A DNA stretch of 45,350 nt from Shewanella surugensis (GCF_023284005.1 NZ_JAKIKS010000033.1:1-45350); one strand, 5' to 3'; counted from the first letter of the stretch, positions 18,501 to 27,702 are shown. Numbers and translations: made by a program. The notes: generated from the letters alone by a model not told the origin.

Positions 18501-20434
18501 CAAACTTGAGCTAATGCCGTTTGAAATCGATCTTGGCTATCTGTCAAATTATCACTGGCAACGGCTTGCGCCGTCATCAGGAAATCTAAAATCCAATAAG
18601 TCGCACCATCAGCGGTGATCACTTCATAAGGGCGTTCATTAATCACTCTAAGACCGAAGTTTTCCAACATAGGAAGCACATCAGACAGATGAATAGGTTC
18701 ATCTTTGTGAAAGAGTTTTAAACGTACTTTACTGTTTTTAAGCGCCGTTTCCTGAGGCTGATAGAACAACATACCCAATTTATGATCGTCATCTAACGCT
18801 TCTAGATGCTCGATATCCACCACGGATGAAGTCGGCAGCACATCTTCTTTATAACTGCGTGGAAAGGAATCAACGTAGCGTTTCACTAAGCTGGTTCCCG
18901 TTTCTTCACCTTGCGCACTGACTAAGGCACTGCTTAATTTATCTTCCCAAGAGCGCGCAGCTTCCATTAAATTTTTCTCAATCGCAGCCACGTCCACATC
19001 CATATTGTTATTATCAACTTTGATAATGTAATGAGTTCGAGCCAATGTCGACTCTGAAAAGTAAGTGGTGAATTCAACACTTTCATTACTGCTAAAATGT
19101 TGCGCTAAAATGCGTTGCGTATCTTCACGTAACTTAGTGTTATATCGATCTTTCGAGACATACACTAGGCATGACAGAAAACGTCCGAAACCGTCTTTGC
19201 GAACAAACAGTTTCAATCTGTCCCTATCTTGCATCTCCAATACACCATGAGCGATATGGGAAAGCTCTTTAACATTAGCCTGAATAAGTTCATCACGGGG
19301 CAATGTTTCTAAAATATGTAGCAATGCTTTATGATCATGTGAACGTGGCGCGAGTCCAGAAGCCAGTAGCACACGCTCCACTTTTTCAGCTAATAACGGG
19401 ATTTCACGCGGACTGCGGTTATATAAATTTGACGCGTATAGACCGATAAAACGATCTTCTCCGATCACATCACCTGCTTCATTGAAACGTTTAATACCGA
19501 TATAGTCGACATACGCAGGCCTATGCACACGGCTTTTCTCGCTGCTTTTCGTCAGTACCAGTAAACTCTCATCCAAGGCTTCTTTACGGGCCATTTCTGA
19601 AAAATTAGATAACAGTAATCCATTTTCAGTTTGCGATTTGGCCGACTTTTTAAAGAGTCCTAAACTGGACTCTTTATCCGCTATCAGCTCGACATCTCCT
19701 TCCACTTTACGTAAGTCATAACGACGATAACCCAATAACGTAAAATGATGATTATTAAGATAGGTTAAGAAACGAGAAGTTTCTTCCAGTTCAGATTTTG
19801 CACCAGGATAAGGACGATGATCCAATTCTGCGATAGTTTCGGTTAATTTGGTTGCCATGGCTTGCCAATCATCAACGGAAGCCGCGACATCACCCACAAC
19901 AGAAGCAATTTCTTTTTCTAATAATTTAATGTCTTCGTTGCTGCTTTGTCTGTCAATTTCAATCAAAAAAACAGCTACATTTTCAATCCCTTCACGACCT
20001 TCATCGCTGTAACTGACATGGGTAACATCGCCATCTTTACGTTCAATCGACATCGGCGTGTGTAACAACATATGGGCAGTAATGCCAAAACGGTTGATTG
20101 CCATACCAATTGAATCAACGAGAAAAGGCATATCCGGCTGAATAACTTCAATCACCGAATGAACCGACTCCCACCCATGCTTTGATTGACTCGGGTTATA
20201 AACCCGAATATGTCCTTTGCCTACCGATGTCTTATTTAATGCGTTCCATTGACTCAACACCGCACCATACAGATCACTGTCATTACGGGCATTGAGATCG
20301 TCTTTTGACATATGCGCATAGAGGCAATTGGCAAATTGCTCAACTTGTTTCGCATGAGAATTAGGTACTTTGGAATGAATAAGATTTACTACATTTTCAA
20401 GTAATACTGAAGGCATTGCATCTTTCAAGGCCAT
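15590..20434 (-). CDS. gdhB: NAD-specific glutamate dehydrogenase, large (180-kDa) type
   Basis: 1614 residues, the length of the L-GDH180 family first known from Streptomyces and Pseudomonas. Converts glutamate to 2-oxoglutarate and ammonia with NAD, mainly in amino-acid catabolism. A long N-terminal region (about 1-700) with ACT-like folds, which is regulatory in the family, precedes the catalytic part. The catalytic-lysine block 'VPVGAKGGFVCKQ' is near 842-854 and the nucleotide-binding 'GDMGGDVFGNGM' near 984-995. A helical C-terminal region follows. AAGGAAAC stands before the ATG. It is transcribed alone, with its own terminator, and a 12-bp palindrome lies about 80 bases upstream. Confidence 0.96.
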   Translation of the reverse strand: MALKDAMPSVLLENVVNLIHSKVPNSHAKQVEQFANCLYAHMSKDDLNARNDSDLYGAVLSQWNALNKTSVGKGHIRVYNPSQSKHGWESVHSVIEVIQPDMPFLVDSIGMAINRFGITAHMLLHTPMSIERKDGDVTHVSYSDEGREGIENVAVFLIEIDRQSSNEDIKLLEKEIASVVGDVAASVDDWQAMATKLTETIAELDHRPYPGAKSELEETSRFLTYLNNHHFTLLGYRRYDLRKVEGDVELIADKESSLGLFKKSAKSQTENGLLLSNFSEMARKEALDESLLVLTKSSEKSRVHRPAYVDYIGIKRFNEAGDVIGEDRFIGLYASNLYNRSPREIPLLAEKVERVLLASGLAPRSHDHKALLHILETLPRDELIQANVKELSHIAHGVLEMQDRDRLKLFVRKDGFGRFLSCLVYVSKDRYNTKLREDTQRILAQHFSSNESVEFTTYFSESTLARTHYIIKVDNNNMDVDVAAIEKNLMEAARSWEDKLSSALVSAQGEETGTSLVKRYVDSFPRSYKEDVLPTSSVVDIEHLEALDDDHKLGMLFYQPQETALKNSKVRLKLFHKDEPIHLSDVLPMLENFGLRVINERPYEVITADGATYWILDFLMTAQAVASDNLTDSQDRFQTALAQVWNKKLEDDGFNRLVLSTGLTGREVSVLRAYAKYMRQIDSTFSQAYIEETFSRYPQIADLLVKMYIRKFNPKLKTRTVNKFVEQIDLRLNDVSSLDDDRIIHRYLDLINATNRTNFYQVTEQGDVKPYISFKFAPGQIPEMPRPLPKYEIFVYSPRVEGVHLRGGKVARGGLRWSDRREDFRTEVLGLVKAQQVKNTVIVPVGAKGGFVCKQLPTEGGREAFFAEGQACYKLFIRGLLDISDNIINGEIVPPDNVVRHDEDDAYLVVAADKGTATFSDIANGIAQEYDFWLGDAFASGGSNGYDHKKMGITARGAWESVKRHFREMGVNCQTTDFTCLAVGDMGGDVFGNGMLLSTHTRLVAAFNHMHIFIDPNPNVEKSYAERERLFVLPRSSWEDYNKELISKGGGVFLRSAKSIHLSSEMKTMLGTQKANMTPIELLKQLLKMEVDLLWNGGIGTYVKASSESHAEVGDRANDNLRVNGNEVKAKIIGEGGNLGCTQLGRIEYSANGGRMNTDFVDNVGGVDCSDIEVNIKILLNAVVAEGEMTLKQRNRLLEDMTEEVSRIVLDDCKAQTRSISVTQVTGGDDLKEQIRFIHYLEKEGKLDRALEFLPTEDDLADRLVKGLSLTRPELSVLVAYAKMILKEQLLIPEITEDPFIKQALVAYFPEQLQAKYTVNMDQHPLKGEIIATSLANGLVNDMGLNFVQRMQDETGATITEVATCYTIASEVFSLGNMTNDIIALNGLMPALVQCEMLHQLRRNIRRASRWFLRHRNRNMSIEQGVAFFKPVFDELNETVHQYMVQGEVETIQSEAEALVNEGVPEKLAMSVANISTLFSVLDIAQIVDLESKSISLVAETYFKLGSKVDLHWFLDQISAQPVSNHWQALAKAAFREELDWQQRSLCSVVLRSCTKELAAEPLIEEWVEGHKGLLERWFHMLADFKTSQSHEFAKFSVALRELNLLILHCEGHT

Positions 20435-20513
20435 GTTGCTGTTTCCTTAAGGGTCTATAGCCGCGCTTTTATAATTTTTGGATGCTTTAAAGAAATGACC
20501 TGAGCCCAAAATG

Positions 20514-20525
20514 TGACCTAGGTCA
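20514..20525. promoter_or_regulatory. Palindrome upstream of the glutamate dehydrogenase gene
   Basis: TGACCTAGGTCA is a perfect 12-bp palindrome 80 bases before the ATG, with a further half-copy TGACCT at 20496-20501. It may be an operator for a regulator of amino-acid catabolism; I cannot name the protein. Confidence 0.35.
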
Positions 20526-20657
20526 TGGGGCGAAGTTTATTACTAAATCCACTATATTTCGAGGATTATTTTAGTGGTACATCCACCTCCCCTACATGTT
20601 TTTAACATCTAAAGCGAGTCAACTGAAATAACAATCAAGAATTAAGACTATTTATTC

Positions 20658-20685
20658 AAAAAAAAGAGGAGCCAAGCTCCTCTTT
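20658..20685 (-). terminator. Terminator of the DUF1302-RND operon
   Basis: AAAGAGGAGC (20663-20672) and GCTCCTCTTT (20676-20685) form a perfect 10-bp stem with a 3-base loop; on the minus strand the T run continues to 20658. It lies 10 bases after the stop of the RND gene. Confidence 0.9.
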
Positions 20686-20694
20686 AACTTGATA

Positions 20695-22998
20695 TTACTT
20701 GGGCTGTCGCCAGAATACTGCAGCCAGTGCAGGTAAAATAATTATGGCACCCAACATGTTAACTAAAAACATAAAAGTCAGTAATATTCCCATGTCCATT
20801 TGAAACTTTAACGCCGAAAAAAACCAAGTGCTGACCCCAACGGCCAAGGTCAGACCAGTAAAGACCACTGCACTGCCCCGTTCAACAAGGGCTTCATAGT
20901 AAGCATCTTGTACTGACATCCCCTCACGTAACCTCACTGCCATGGTCGATAAAATATAAATACCATAATCCACTCCAATACCGACCCCTAGCGCTATCAC
21001 AGGTAACGTACTGACCGCCAAGCCTATACCCAGGTACGTCATTAAAGCTTGCGCAAGGGTTGATACCACGTAAAGAGGAATAATGACTGCTAATGTGGCT
21101 TTCAGCGATCGAAAGCTGATTAAACACAAGATAAATACCGCGCCATAAACATATAACATCATCGGTAATTGAGCTGCCGCCACCGCTTCATTAGTTGCCG
21201 CCATGACCCCTACAGGACCAGAAGCTAATGTAAAGCGTAACTTATCAGTATTCATCTCTAGGGTTAACTGTTTCACTTTAGCCAATACACGCTCAATCGT
21301 ATCGGCTTTATGATCGGTTAAAAAAACATAAACGGGCATCACAGAGCAATCACGATTTAACAAACCCGAGGTCGTGGGCACGCGTCCTACCGCTTGCACT
21401 AAACTGGCTGTCGTGCGCGGTAAAATATGCCATTTGGGATTACCTTCGTTAAATCCCGTATTCACCCTTTTGGCAACCGATGCCAAACTCACCGTCGACT
21501 CAACGCCCACCGTATTACTTAATAGCCACTCGAATTCATCAACTTGAGACAAGGTATCATGGTAAGTACACGCTTCAGGAAAGGCTTCGACGATGATCGT
21601 CATCACATCCGTGGTGATAGAGAAATGATCGGTAATAAAAAAGGTATCTTGATTATACCGCGCACCTTGATGCAAAGCCGACGCCCCCGCATTTAAGTCA
21701 CCTATTTTCATTTGACTCGCTTGCTGCGCCCCCCAAAGATATAACACGCCAGTGACAGACAAAATAACCACCGCATATTTGGGCGTGGCAAATCTTGATA
21801 ACCGCCGCCAAACGGGAATCATCGCCACCGCGCTCGGCTGCACCTTCACGCGTATATGGGTATAAGAAATCAATAATGGCAATAAGATTAAATTGGTTAA
21901 AATAATGACTGCAACACCCAGTGATGCCGAAATGGCCAACTCACGTATAATCCCAATATCGATGGTCAGTAACGTTAAAAACCCCACCGTATCGGATAAG
22001 AGGGCAATACCACCGGGGATCAGCAAGCTGCGAAAGGCAAAAGCGGCTGCCGCTTTGGTACTGTGTCCTGCCAGCACATGACGCTTAACGCCATTGATCA
22101 TTTGAACGCTATGACTGACCCCAATGGCAAAAACCAAAAAAGGAATGAGTATTGACATGGGATCTAAACCAAACCCCACTAAGGTCAATAAACCTAATTG
22201 CCAACTGACCGCCACTAAACTGCACACGAGTGGCAACAAGGTTAATAATAAAGAACGTGAAAACAAATACACCATGATGGCAGTAATGAAAATCGCCAAT
22301 AAGAAAAACAGTACAACGCCTTTGGCACCGTCAGCCACATCACCAGCCATTTTAGCAAAGCCGATAATATGAATTTTTATGCCATCGGTTTCATACTGCT
22401 TTCTAAGCTGCTGCTCTAACTGCGCCGCAAACGCTAGCGTATCTAATGGCTCGCCCGTTTGTGGGTCAAAATCCAGCAGCTGCGCTTTTACCATAGCCGC
22501 AGAATAATCTTGTGCGATTAACCGCCCTACAATTCCTGCCTTTTCAATATTGCTGCGAACAACGGCTAATCCTTCTGGCGTCACCGTAAAATCAGCGGGG
22601 ATCACAGGGCCGCCCGCAAAACCATCCTCCACCACTTCGGTAAATCGCGTTGAAGGCGAAAAAAGAGACTTCACCTGAGCACGATCAACACCGGGAATGA
22701 AGAACAATTGATCATGCACATTCTTCAATGTATCAAAAAAGGCGGGATTGAAAATACTCCCGCTGGTATCTTCAACCGCAACCATGATGCTATTAGCACC
22801 ACCAAATTGCTTTTGGTGCTTAAGATAAGTCTGCATATACGGATGGTTTAGCGGAATGTTTTTCACAAAAGCCGCGTCCATCTTCAGTAAGCTGGCTTGA
22901 TAGCCTAAACACACTGTAATGATAATAAAGACACCAATGACAAAGGCTCTTTGGCGAAATAGAAACGACTCCAGCCCATTAACCCATTTTTCTAACAT
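20695..22998 (-). CDS. RND/MMPL-family inner-membrane exporter
   Basis: 767 residues. An N-terminal helix (about 18-34) and a periplasmic domain (about 35-225) are followed by five helices (about 226-385), and the same plan recurs in the second half: a helix near 408, a periplasmic domain, then five helices (about 620-765). This is the doubled RND layout in the short MMPL/hydrophobe-exporter form, about 250 residues shorter than AcrB. The charged residues 'GVGIGVDYGIYI' and 'FAIGVSHSVQMI' are the usual helix-4 motifs. Likely proton-driven movement of a hydrophobic substrate. It is the last gene of the operon with DUF1302, DUF1329 and YCF48-like genes, which often accompany such pumps in Pseudomonas, Marinobacter and Shewanella. 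Confidence 0.88.
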   Translation of the reverse strand: MLEKWVNGLESFLFRQRAFVIGVFIIITVCLGYQASLLKMDAAFVKNIPLNHPYMQTYLKHQKQFGGANSIMVAVEDTSGSIFNPAFFDTLKNVHDQLFFIPGVDRAQVKSLFSPSTRFTEVVEDGFAGGPVIPADFTVTPEGLAVVRSNIEKAGIVGRLIAQDYSAAMVKAQLLDFDPQTGEPLDTLAFAAQLEQQLRKQYETDGIKIHIIGFAKMAGDVADGAKGVVLFFLLAIFITAIMVYLFSRSLLLTLLPLVCSLVAVSWQLGLLTLVGFGLDPMSILIPFLVFAIGVSHSVQMINGVKRHVLAGHSTKAAAAFAFRSLLIPGGIALLSDTVGFLTLLTIDIGIIRELAISASLGVAVIILTNLILLPLLISYTHIRVKVQPSAVAMIPVWRRLSRFATPKYAVVILSVTGVLYLWGAQQASQMKIGDLNAGASALHQGARYNQDTFFITDHFSITTDVMTIIVEAFPEACTYHDTLSQVDEFEWLLSNTVGVESTVSLASVAKRVNTGFNEGNPKWHILPRTTASLVQAVGRVPTTSGLLNRDCSVMPVYVFLTDHKADTIERVLAKVKQLTLEMNTDKLRFTLASGPVGVMAATNEAVAAAQLPMMLYVYGAVFILCLISFRSLKATLAVIIPLYVVSTLAQALMTYLGIGLAVSTLPVIALGVGIGVDYGIYILSTMAVRLREGMSVQDAYYEALVERGSAVVFTGLTLAVGVSTWFFSALKFQMDMGILLTFMFLVNMLGAIIILPALAAVFWRQPK

Positions 22999-23022
22999 CT
23001 TTCAGCCCTATTGTTATTATAT

Positions 23023-24060
23023 TTATTGGTTTTCTGTTAATCGAGCAAGGCCCTTGTTGCCTGCAATCCAACGCTCTCCATTGGATAACTCTGCAATAGC
23101 TACCACACTTTCACCTTGGCGTTGCTGTACCAATCGACTCTTATCATCTAAATCCACATCAATGATCACACCGGCATTACCGACGATCCTAATCCCGTGA
23201 TCTTTTAACGCCATCACCCCATTAATGGTGGCTTCAATCGGTAAGTCGATAGCTTGCCAAGTCGATAAATCTGATGATTTAAATAAGTGGCCCCGCAATC
23301 CCATCACATACACCGCATTACCGGCCTCAATAGCATTGAAAAAAGAACCTTCATAAGTTAATTTTTTCTTGTGCCAATGTTGGCCTAAGTCATGAGAAAC
23401 CGCGACTAAGCCGAGTTCTCCCACCATTAATAATCGAGCATCTGATAAGGCAATAATACGATTAAAATGCGGTAACAATGTGCTACGCTCAGATAAGTAA
23501 AAGGTCATATCTTCGTTTTTTAACTCTTCAAGATAAGCAATATCTTCATCGAATAATAATTCTTGATGATACTCACTTTCCCAACTACGCCCGCCATTGT
23601 GAGTACGATAAAATAGCCCATAAGCCCCAACCGCCACACCATGCTGTTCATCAAAAAACAACACATCTAAAAATGGTTTTTCAATGCGGGATGACTGCAT
23701 TTGTGACTGCCAACTTTGACCTGCATTTTGGGTATGTAAAATGGTCGCATCATGACCCACAGCCCAGCCTAAAGAAGGGGTTAATAAAAAGACTTTGGTG
23801 AGCAGCGCTTGAGTTGGCGAGTGGACTTGTTGCCATTGCTCCTTGAAGCTAAAAATATGCCCACGCTCACCAACTGCAATGGCAGTCTCTTGCATTGACA
23901 CAATATCAAGGACTAAGGCTTGGCTCGCTAAAGGCTGAATAGGATCATTAAAAAAATTATTTGTTTCAGTACGTTCAAAATCTTCAGCAACCAGAGGATG
24001 TTGAACGCATAATAAACAGAGTATCGCTAATAGGCGATATCGAAGTATGCTCAACCACAT
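23023..24060 (-). CDS. YCF48-like periplasmic beta-propeller protein
   Basis: 345 residues. A signal peptide ends near residue 25 (HPLVAED). The mature protein has recurring 'Asp-box' style turns such as NAGQSWQS, HNGGRSWES and HDLGQHWHK, and alternating 'GWAVGHDATILHT' and 'GVAVGAYGLFYRT' strands, the pattern of the YCF48/photosystem II assembly factor-like propeller. In bacteria without photosystems this family is usually found beside RND exporters with DUF1329 and DUF1302 proteins, as here. The function is unknown; a scaffold or adaptor for the pump is plausible. The stop lies 25 bases before the RND start; AAGGAAG precedes the ATG. Confidence 0.88.
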   Translation of the reverse strand: MWLSILRYRLLAILCLLCVQHPLVAEDFERTETNNFFNDPIQPLASQALVLDIVSMQETAIAVGERGHIFSFKEQWQQVHSPTQALLTKVFLLTPSLGWAVGHDATILHTQNAGQSWQSQMQSSRIEKPFLDVLFFDEQHGVAVGAYGLFYRTHNGGRSWESEYHQELLFDEDIAYLEELKNEDMTFYLSERSTLLPHFNRIIALSDARLLMVGELGLVAVSHDLGQHWHKKKLTYEGSFFNAIEAGNAVYVMGLRGHLFKSSDLSTWQAIDLPIEATINGVMALKDHGIRIVGNAGVIIDVDLDDKSRLVQQRQGESVVAIAELSNGERWIAGNKGLARLTENQ

Positions 24061-24160
24061 ACAAACTTCCTTTTAAGTTAACACCTCCTTATCATTTACT
24101 GAGCATAATAAGGGGTCACACCCAGCCCGCTTTTCAACGGAACATAAATAAAATCACAGC

Positions 24161-24193
24161 GATGCTTGCTCAAATAACAGTTAAGCAAGCATC
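24161..24193. other. Intercistronic hairpin between DUF1329 and YCF48-like genes
   Basis: GATGCTTGCT (24161-24170) and AGCAAGCATC (24184-24193) are perfect complements with a 13-base loop, 12 bases after the DUF1329 stop. No T run follows on the minus strand, so it is more likely a mRNA-stability or processing element than a full terminator. Confidence 0.5.
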
Positions 24194-24204
24194 ATTATTA
24201 ACGG

Positions 24205-25569
24205 TTAACGTATACCGGTTCGCCTTAAAGCCGCTGGGGTAAAGTTTGCTTCGCTTAAACGCGCACCAAAATCATACATACGCCCTTCGTTATCTAATCC
24301 CATGGCAATATATCGACGTGACTGTAGATCATGAAACACTTCTAACGTACTCCATTGGGTCGGCACTTCGTAATAATTTAACCCATGGGCCATTGCCACC
24401 CGATATAGCTCATCACGGTTATCATAGAGATCCGCTGCGGCAATTTGCCAAGAATCTTCATCTATGTAGAAAACACGGCTCTTATAAATATGACGCATGC
24501 CCTCTTTTAACGTCGCTTTAACCACCCAAACTCTGTGCTTTTCATAGCGTACATATTCTGGATTGATGTGTCCTGGCTGTAAGATTTGATCATATTCCAA
24601 CTTATCGGAATGCAACTTATAATCATTGTATGGAATATAAAGCTCTTGCTTACCCACCAATTCCCATTGATAACGATCTGGCGAGCCGTTAAACATATCA
24701 AAGTCATCAGTAGTTCTTAACCCATCAGACACCGTACCAGGGGTATCAAACGCCACATTGGGCGCTTTACGTACCCGGCGCTGACCCGTATTATATGTCC
24801 ATGCTTGACGTGGTAGCTTCTCCTGATCCATGGTTTCTTTAACTAATAGAGCCGTTCCTGCTAAGCGGGCTGGTTGTGTCACTACCTGTTTAAAATAAAA
24901 CAAGGTATTGTCTCTAGACAGTTTATCGGTACTCATTTCTGGACGAGAGTACACAGACCGCAGCTCTTCTTTCGTCTCAACAAGCGTATAACTTCCGCCC
25001 GATGTCGGTGCAGCCTGACTACGAGAGCTCTTTAGATCCACACCACGAAAACGCAACACATGATTCCAAATCACTTCTAACCCATTTGCAGGAATAGGAA
25101 ACGGGATCCCGATAGCCGCGCCGACAATGCCGTTGCCCCCATCCACCAGCTTCGCACGTGTCGCATTCGCTTTTGTGGCGTCATAAACAAACTCAGGAAA
25201 TGAAGCACTACGACGCGTTTGATAAACATTCATCTTGAATGTATCAGGATATAAACTAAATAACTGCAGTTGTCCGGGGGTTAACAAGGCTTTATATTGC
25301 GCTTTATTCTTATTGGTAATGGTAAACTCAATTTCATCCTTTGGAAAAGGATCAAGATGATGCATACCAGTATTATAGCCTGCAACAGGCTTAGTGATCC
25401 CCCCATTCCAAGCAGGAATAGAGCCATCTTTATTACCCGCTTTTTCTGCTCCAAACGGGGTCAACGTGGTCGTTAACTTTACAGCCTCAGCCTCTGTCAC
25501 TTTAGCTTGAACACTTTGGCCTGTCAAAGCAATAACCAAGGCGGTAGATAATAAACCTAAATTTTTCAT
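24205..25569 (-). CDS. DUF1329 periplasmic protein
   Basis: 454 residues with a signal peptide (cleavage probably after VQA at 22). The sequence 'LTPFGAEKAGNKDGSIPAW' after the signal and the later 'YIDEDSWQIAAADLYDNRDELYR' block are typical of DUF1329. The family is, as I recall, grouped with the LolA/LolB-like fold that binds lipids; this is family knowledge and not visible in the sequence. As the second gene of the operon, between an outer-membrane-like DUF1302 protein and an inner-membrane pump, it is a candidate lipid carrier in the periplasm or at the outer membrane. Confidence 0.9.
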   Translation of the reverse strand: MKNLGLLSTALVIALTGQSVQAKVTEAEAVKLTTTLTPFGAEKAGNKDGSIPAWNGGITKPVAGYNTGMHHLDPFPKDEIEFTITNKNKAQYKALLTPGQLQLFSLYPDTFKMNVYQTRRSASFPEFVYDATKANATRAKLVDGGNGIVGAAIGIPFPIPANGLEVIWNHVLRFRGVDLKSSRSQAAPTSGGSYTLVETKEELRSVYSRPEMSTDKLSRDNTLFYFKQVVTQPARLAGTALLVKETMDQEKLPRQAWTYNTGQRRVRKAPNVAFDTPGTVSDGLRTTDDFDMFNGSPDRYQWELVGKQELYIPYNDYKLHSDKLEYDQILQPGHINPEYVRYEKHRVWVVKATLKEGMRHIYKSRVFYIDEDSWQIAAADLYDNRDELYRVAMAHGLNYYEVPTQWSTLEVFHDLQSRRYIAMGLDNEGRMYDFGARLSEANFTPAALRRTGIR

Positions 25570-25584
25570 ACTGATATCCTTATA

Positions 25585-25640
25585 TTGATCTCAAGTACTC
25601 AACTTCTAGTACTTGATCTCGAGTGCTTATTTTCTAGTGG
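25585..25640. repeat. Imperfect 28-bp tandem duplication between DUF1302 and DUF1329
   Basis: 25585-25612 and 25613-25640 are two copies of a 28-bp unit beginning TTGATCTC and containing TTCTAGT, matching at about three quarters of positions. The first copy also holds TCAAGTAC, which pairs with GTACTTGA at 25609-25616. It fills nearly the whole gap between the two genes. Confidence 0.7.
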
Positions 25641-25641
25641 T

Positions 25642-27702
25642 TTATATAGAGTATTTAATATTAAATGAAATATAATCCCTATCTTCTAAGGTGTTGGTCG
25701 TCCCAACCCCATCAAAATAAGTGTTGTAGGATACATCCGCTGCCCAGCTACTTTGATAGTCAAAACCTAACCCCACAGCAATTGATTTTTTATCTTCCGT
25801 AAATAAATACAAGGGATCTGGGGTTATCCCCTCAACATCGTGAGAGAAAATAAACCGAGGTGACATATTGACTCCCGCAAAAATATTGTTGTAGTCAGTT
25901 TTTAAAACAAAACGATAGCCCCAAGCAAAATCAGTCGGGAATGGATTGGTTTCAGGACCGTTATGTAATGCTTGGATGATCCCAGGCTTTGCTAGATTAC
26001 CTCCCGAATTGGCGGTACCCGGACCATTAAGCCGTAATTCATTAAATCCTGGCATATCATGGATCCAAATAGCGCCTATTTCCGCCAACGCCGTCACACC
26101 ATCATTCCCCAGTGAGGGACCAAATAAATGCGTAAACGTCACCTGTGCTTGAGTAGTATCGGTGCGAATATAGCCATCAGCCGTTTCGCCAGGCTCAACC
26201 ACTTCCATTTGCGATACACCATCTAGATGGCTATAATCATCGACAAGATCATCATCTGCATTAGCAAGTTGTTGCGGCATCGCTGCAAACAACAACTCGA
26301 CATCATCAATTTGTAATGGCTCATCTAAACGGTGCGCGATTTCACCTGCCACCGACGTATCACCCACTAAGGTATTAAAACTAAACCCAATGAGTTGAAT
26401 ATCTTCAGGGTAAACAATTTGTGCTTTTGAGAACGTCTCTAAATTCAATAATTCACTGCGGTCCATGGTCGTACCATTTTCCGCTAAACCACCCAAATAT
26501 AACAAATCTCTGGCAACGGCCTCTGCGGTGAAATTGGCCGTCGTGCCGCTAATTAATGGCCGACGGCTATGATAATTCATGTAATACAAACCAAACTCTG
26601 TTTCACCTAAATCAGGTGCATAATAGCCAAACTTCACCCCCCACTGACCATCGTTGCTCGCCGATTGACTGTCTTTCACCAAGGTGGCTTTTGTCGGGTA
26701 AGCCAACGCATATTGCTCTAACTGCTCGGGTGTTAAGCTGTTTGAGGCCATAAGGGCAAGAAAATCGTTGTACTCCGATAATAAGAAATCAATATTCATA
26801 TCGGGATTGGCATTGAATCCCAACTGTGCATTTTGATGATAACCGCCAAAACCGGCAAAATCATTGGTGGAAAAGAAGGAGCCTGAAGTCGGTACCCACA
26901 CCTCTTGCCAATCATATTGATAAAAAGCTTCTACCGATAATTCATGGGTGATCCCAAGGGATGCCCATAGCATGCCTTGAGGGCGATAGGCTTCTTTAAG
27001 TTCTGCACCTGGCGCATTAAGAATATTTAAATCAACGGGATTGATCACCCCAATACCATGAGCAATTAAGGTACTTTCTCCCCAAGAAATTACTTGCTGC
27101 CCGACACGAATAGCCAGTGGATTTTCGCCTTGATTCAAATCAAAATTAGCGTAAACAAACGCATCTAATAAGCGCACATCCTTGCACTGCACTTCTGATG
27201 CCTTACTGTCAGCACAAGCATCATAAGATTTATCGGTTAATGGATCAGTAAATTCGAAATCACTTTCTACTAACACTCTGTCATAAAAGTACATGCCCCG
27301 CACAAACACACCATAATTTTCATAATTCAATGACAGCTCATGTAGTCCTTTTACCATTTCAGAGGTGGTATCACCTTGAGAATAAAGTAAATCACTCAAA
27401 TCACCATTACTAGAATAGGAGCCGGGTTGAGACCAAATTTGTGCAGGTGTATAAATAATATTACCCGTGAAGGCGGAATACCCCGTCCAATCAAAACGAG
27501 GATGATTCACTTTACCGATTTGATTATCCCAATCCCGCTCTTGTGCCCGCCAACTCGCACCCGCCGAAAAAGTCGAATCAAACGTTCCATCAACTTCTCC
27601 CCAATTAAAAGAAACCGCCTTGACCGGAAGTGACATTCCCATTGCAGCCATAATAGTAATAGCGAGTACAGAGCGGTTAAAATTCCTTCTACTTTCTTGC
27701 AT
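25642..27702 (-). CDS. DUF1302 family protein, probable outer-membrane barrel
   Basis: 686 residues with a signal peptide (about 1-29, ending PVKA). The mature protein starts with 'VSFNWGEVDGTFDSTFSAGASWR', the family hallmark, and is full of alternating aromatic strands, ending in YISFNIKYSI, consistent with a large outer-membrane beta-barrel. GGAGAG stands before the ATG. It is the first gene of a four-gene operon ending in an RND pump. Family members occur in gammaproteobacteria that use steroids, lipids or hydrocarbons; a role as an outer-membrane partner of the pump is inference. Some internal segments (about 440-520) are Asp/Glu-rich and may be loops. Confidence 0.88.
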   Translation of the reverse strand: MQESRRNFNRSVLAITIMAAMGMSLPVKAVSFNWGEVDGTFDSTFSAGASWRAQERDWDNQIGKVNHPRFDWTGYSAFTGNIIYTPAQIWSQPGSYSSNGDLSDLLYSQGDTTSEMVKGLHELSLNYENYGVFVRGMYFYDRVLVESDFEFTDPLTDKSYDACADSKASEVQCKDVRLLDAFVYANFDLNQGENPLAIRVGQQVISWGESTLIAHGIGVINPVDLNILNAPGAELKEAYRPQGMLWASLGITHELSVEAFYQYDWQEVWVPTSGSFFSTNDFAGFGGYHQNAQLGFNANPDMNIDFLLSEYNDFLALMASNSLTPEQLEQYALAYPTKATLVKDSQSASNDGQWGVKFGYYAPDLGETEFGLYYMNYHSRRPLISGTTANFTAEAVARDLLYLGGLAENGTTMDRSELLNLETFSKAQIVYPEDIQLIGFSFNTLVGDTSVAGEIAHRLDEPLQIDDVELLFAAMPQQLANADDDLVDDYSHLDGVSQMEVVEPGETADGYIRTDTTQAQVTFTHLFGPSLGNDGVTALAEIGAIWIHDMPGFNELRLNGPGTANSGGNLAKPGIIQALHNGPETNPFPTDFAWGYRFVLKTDYNNIFAGVNMSPRFIFSHDVEGITPDPLYLFTEDKKSIAVGLGFDYQSSWAADVSYNTYFDGVGTTNTLEDRDYISFNIKYSI

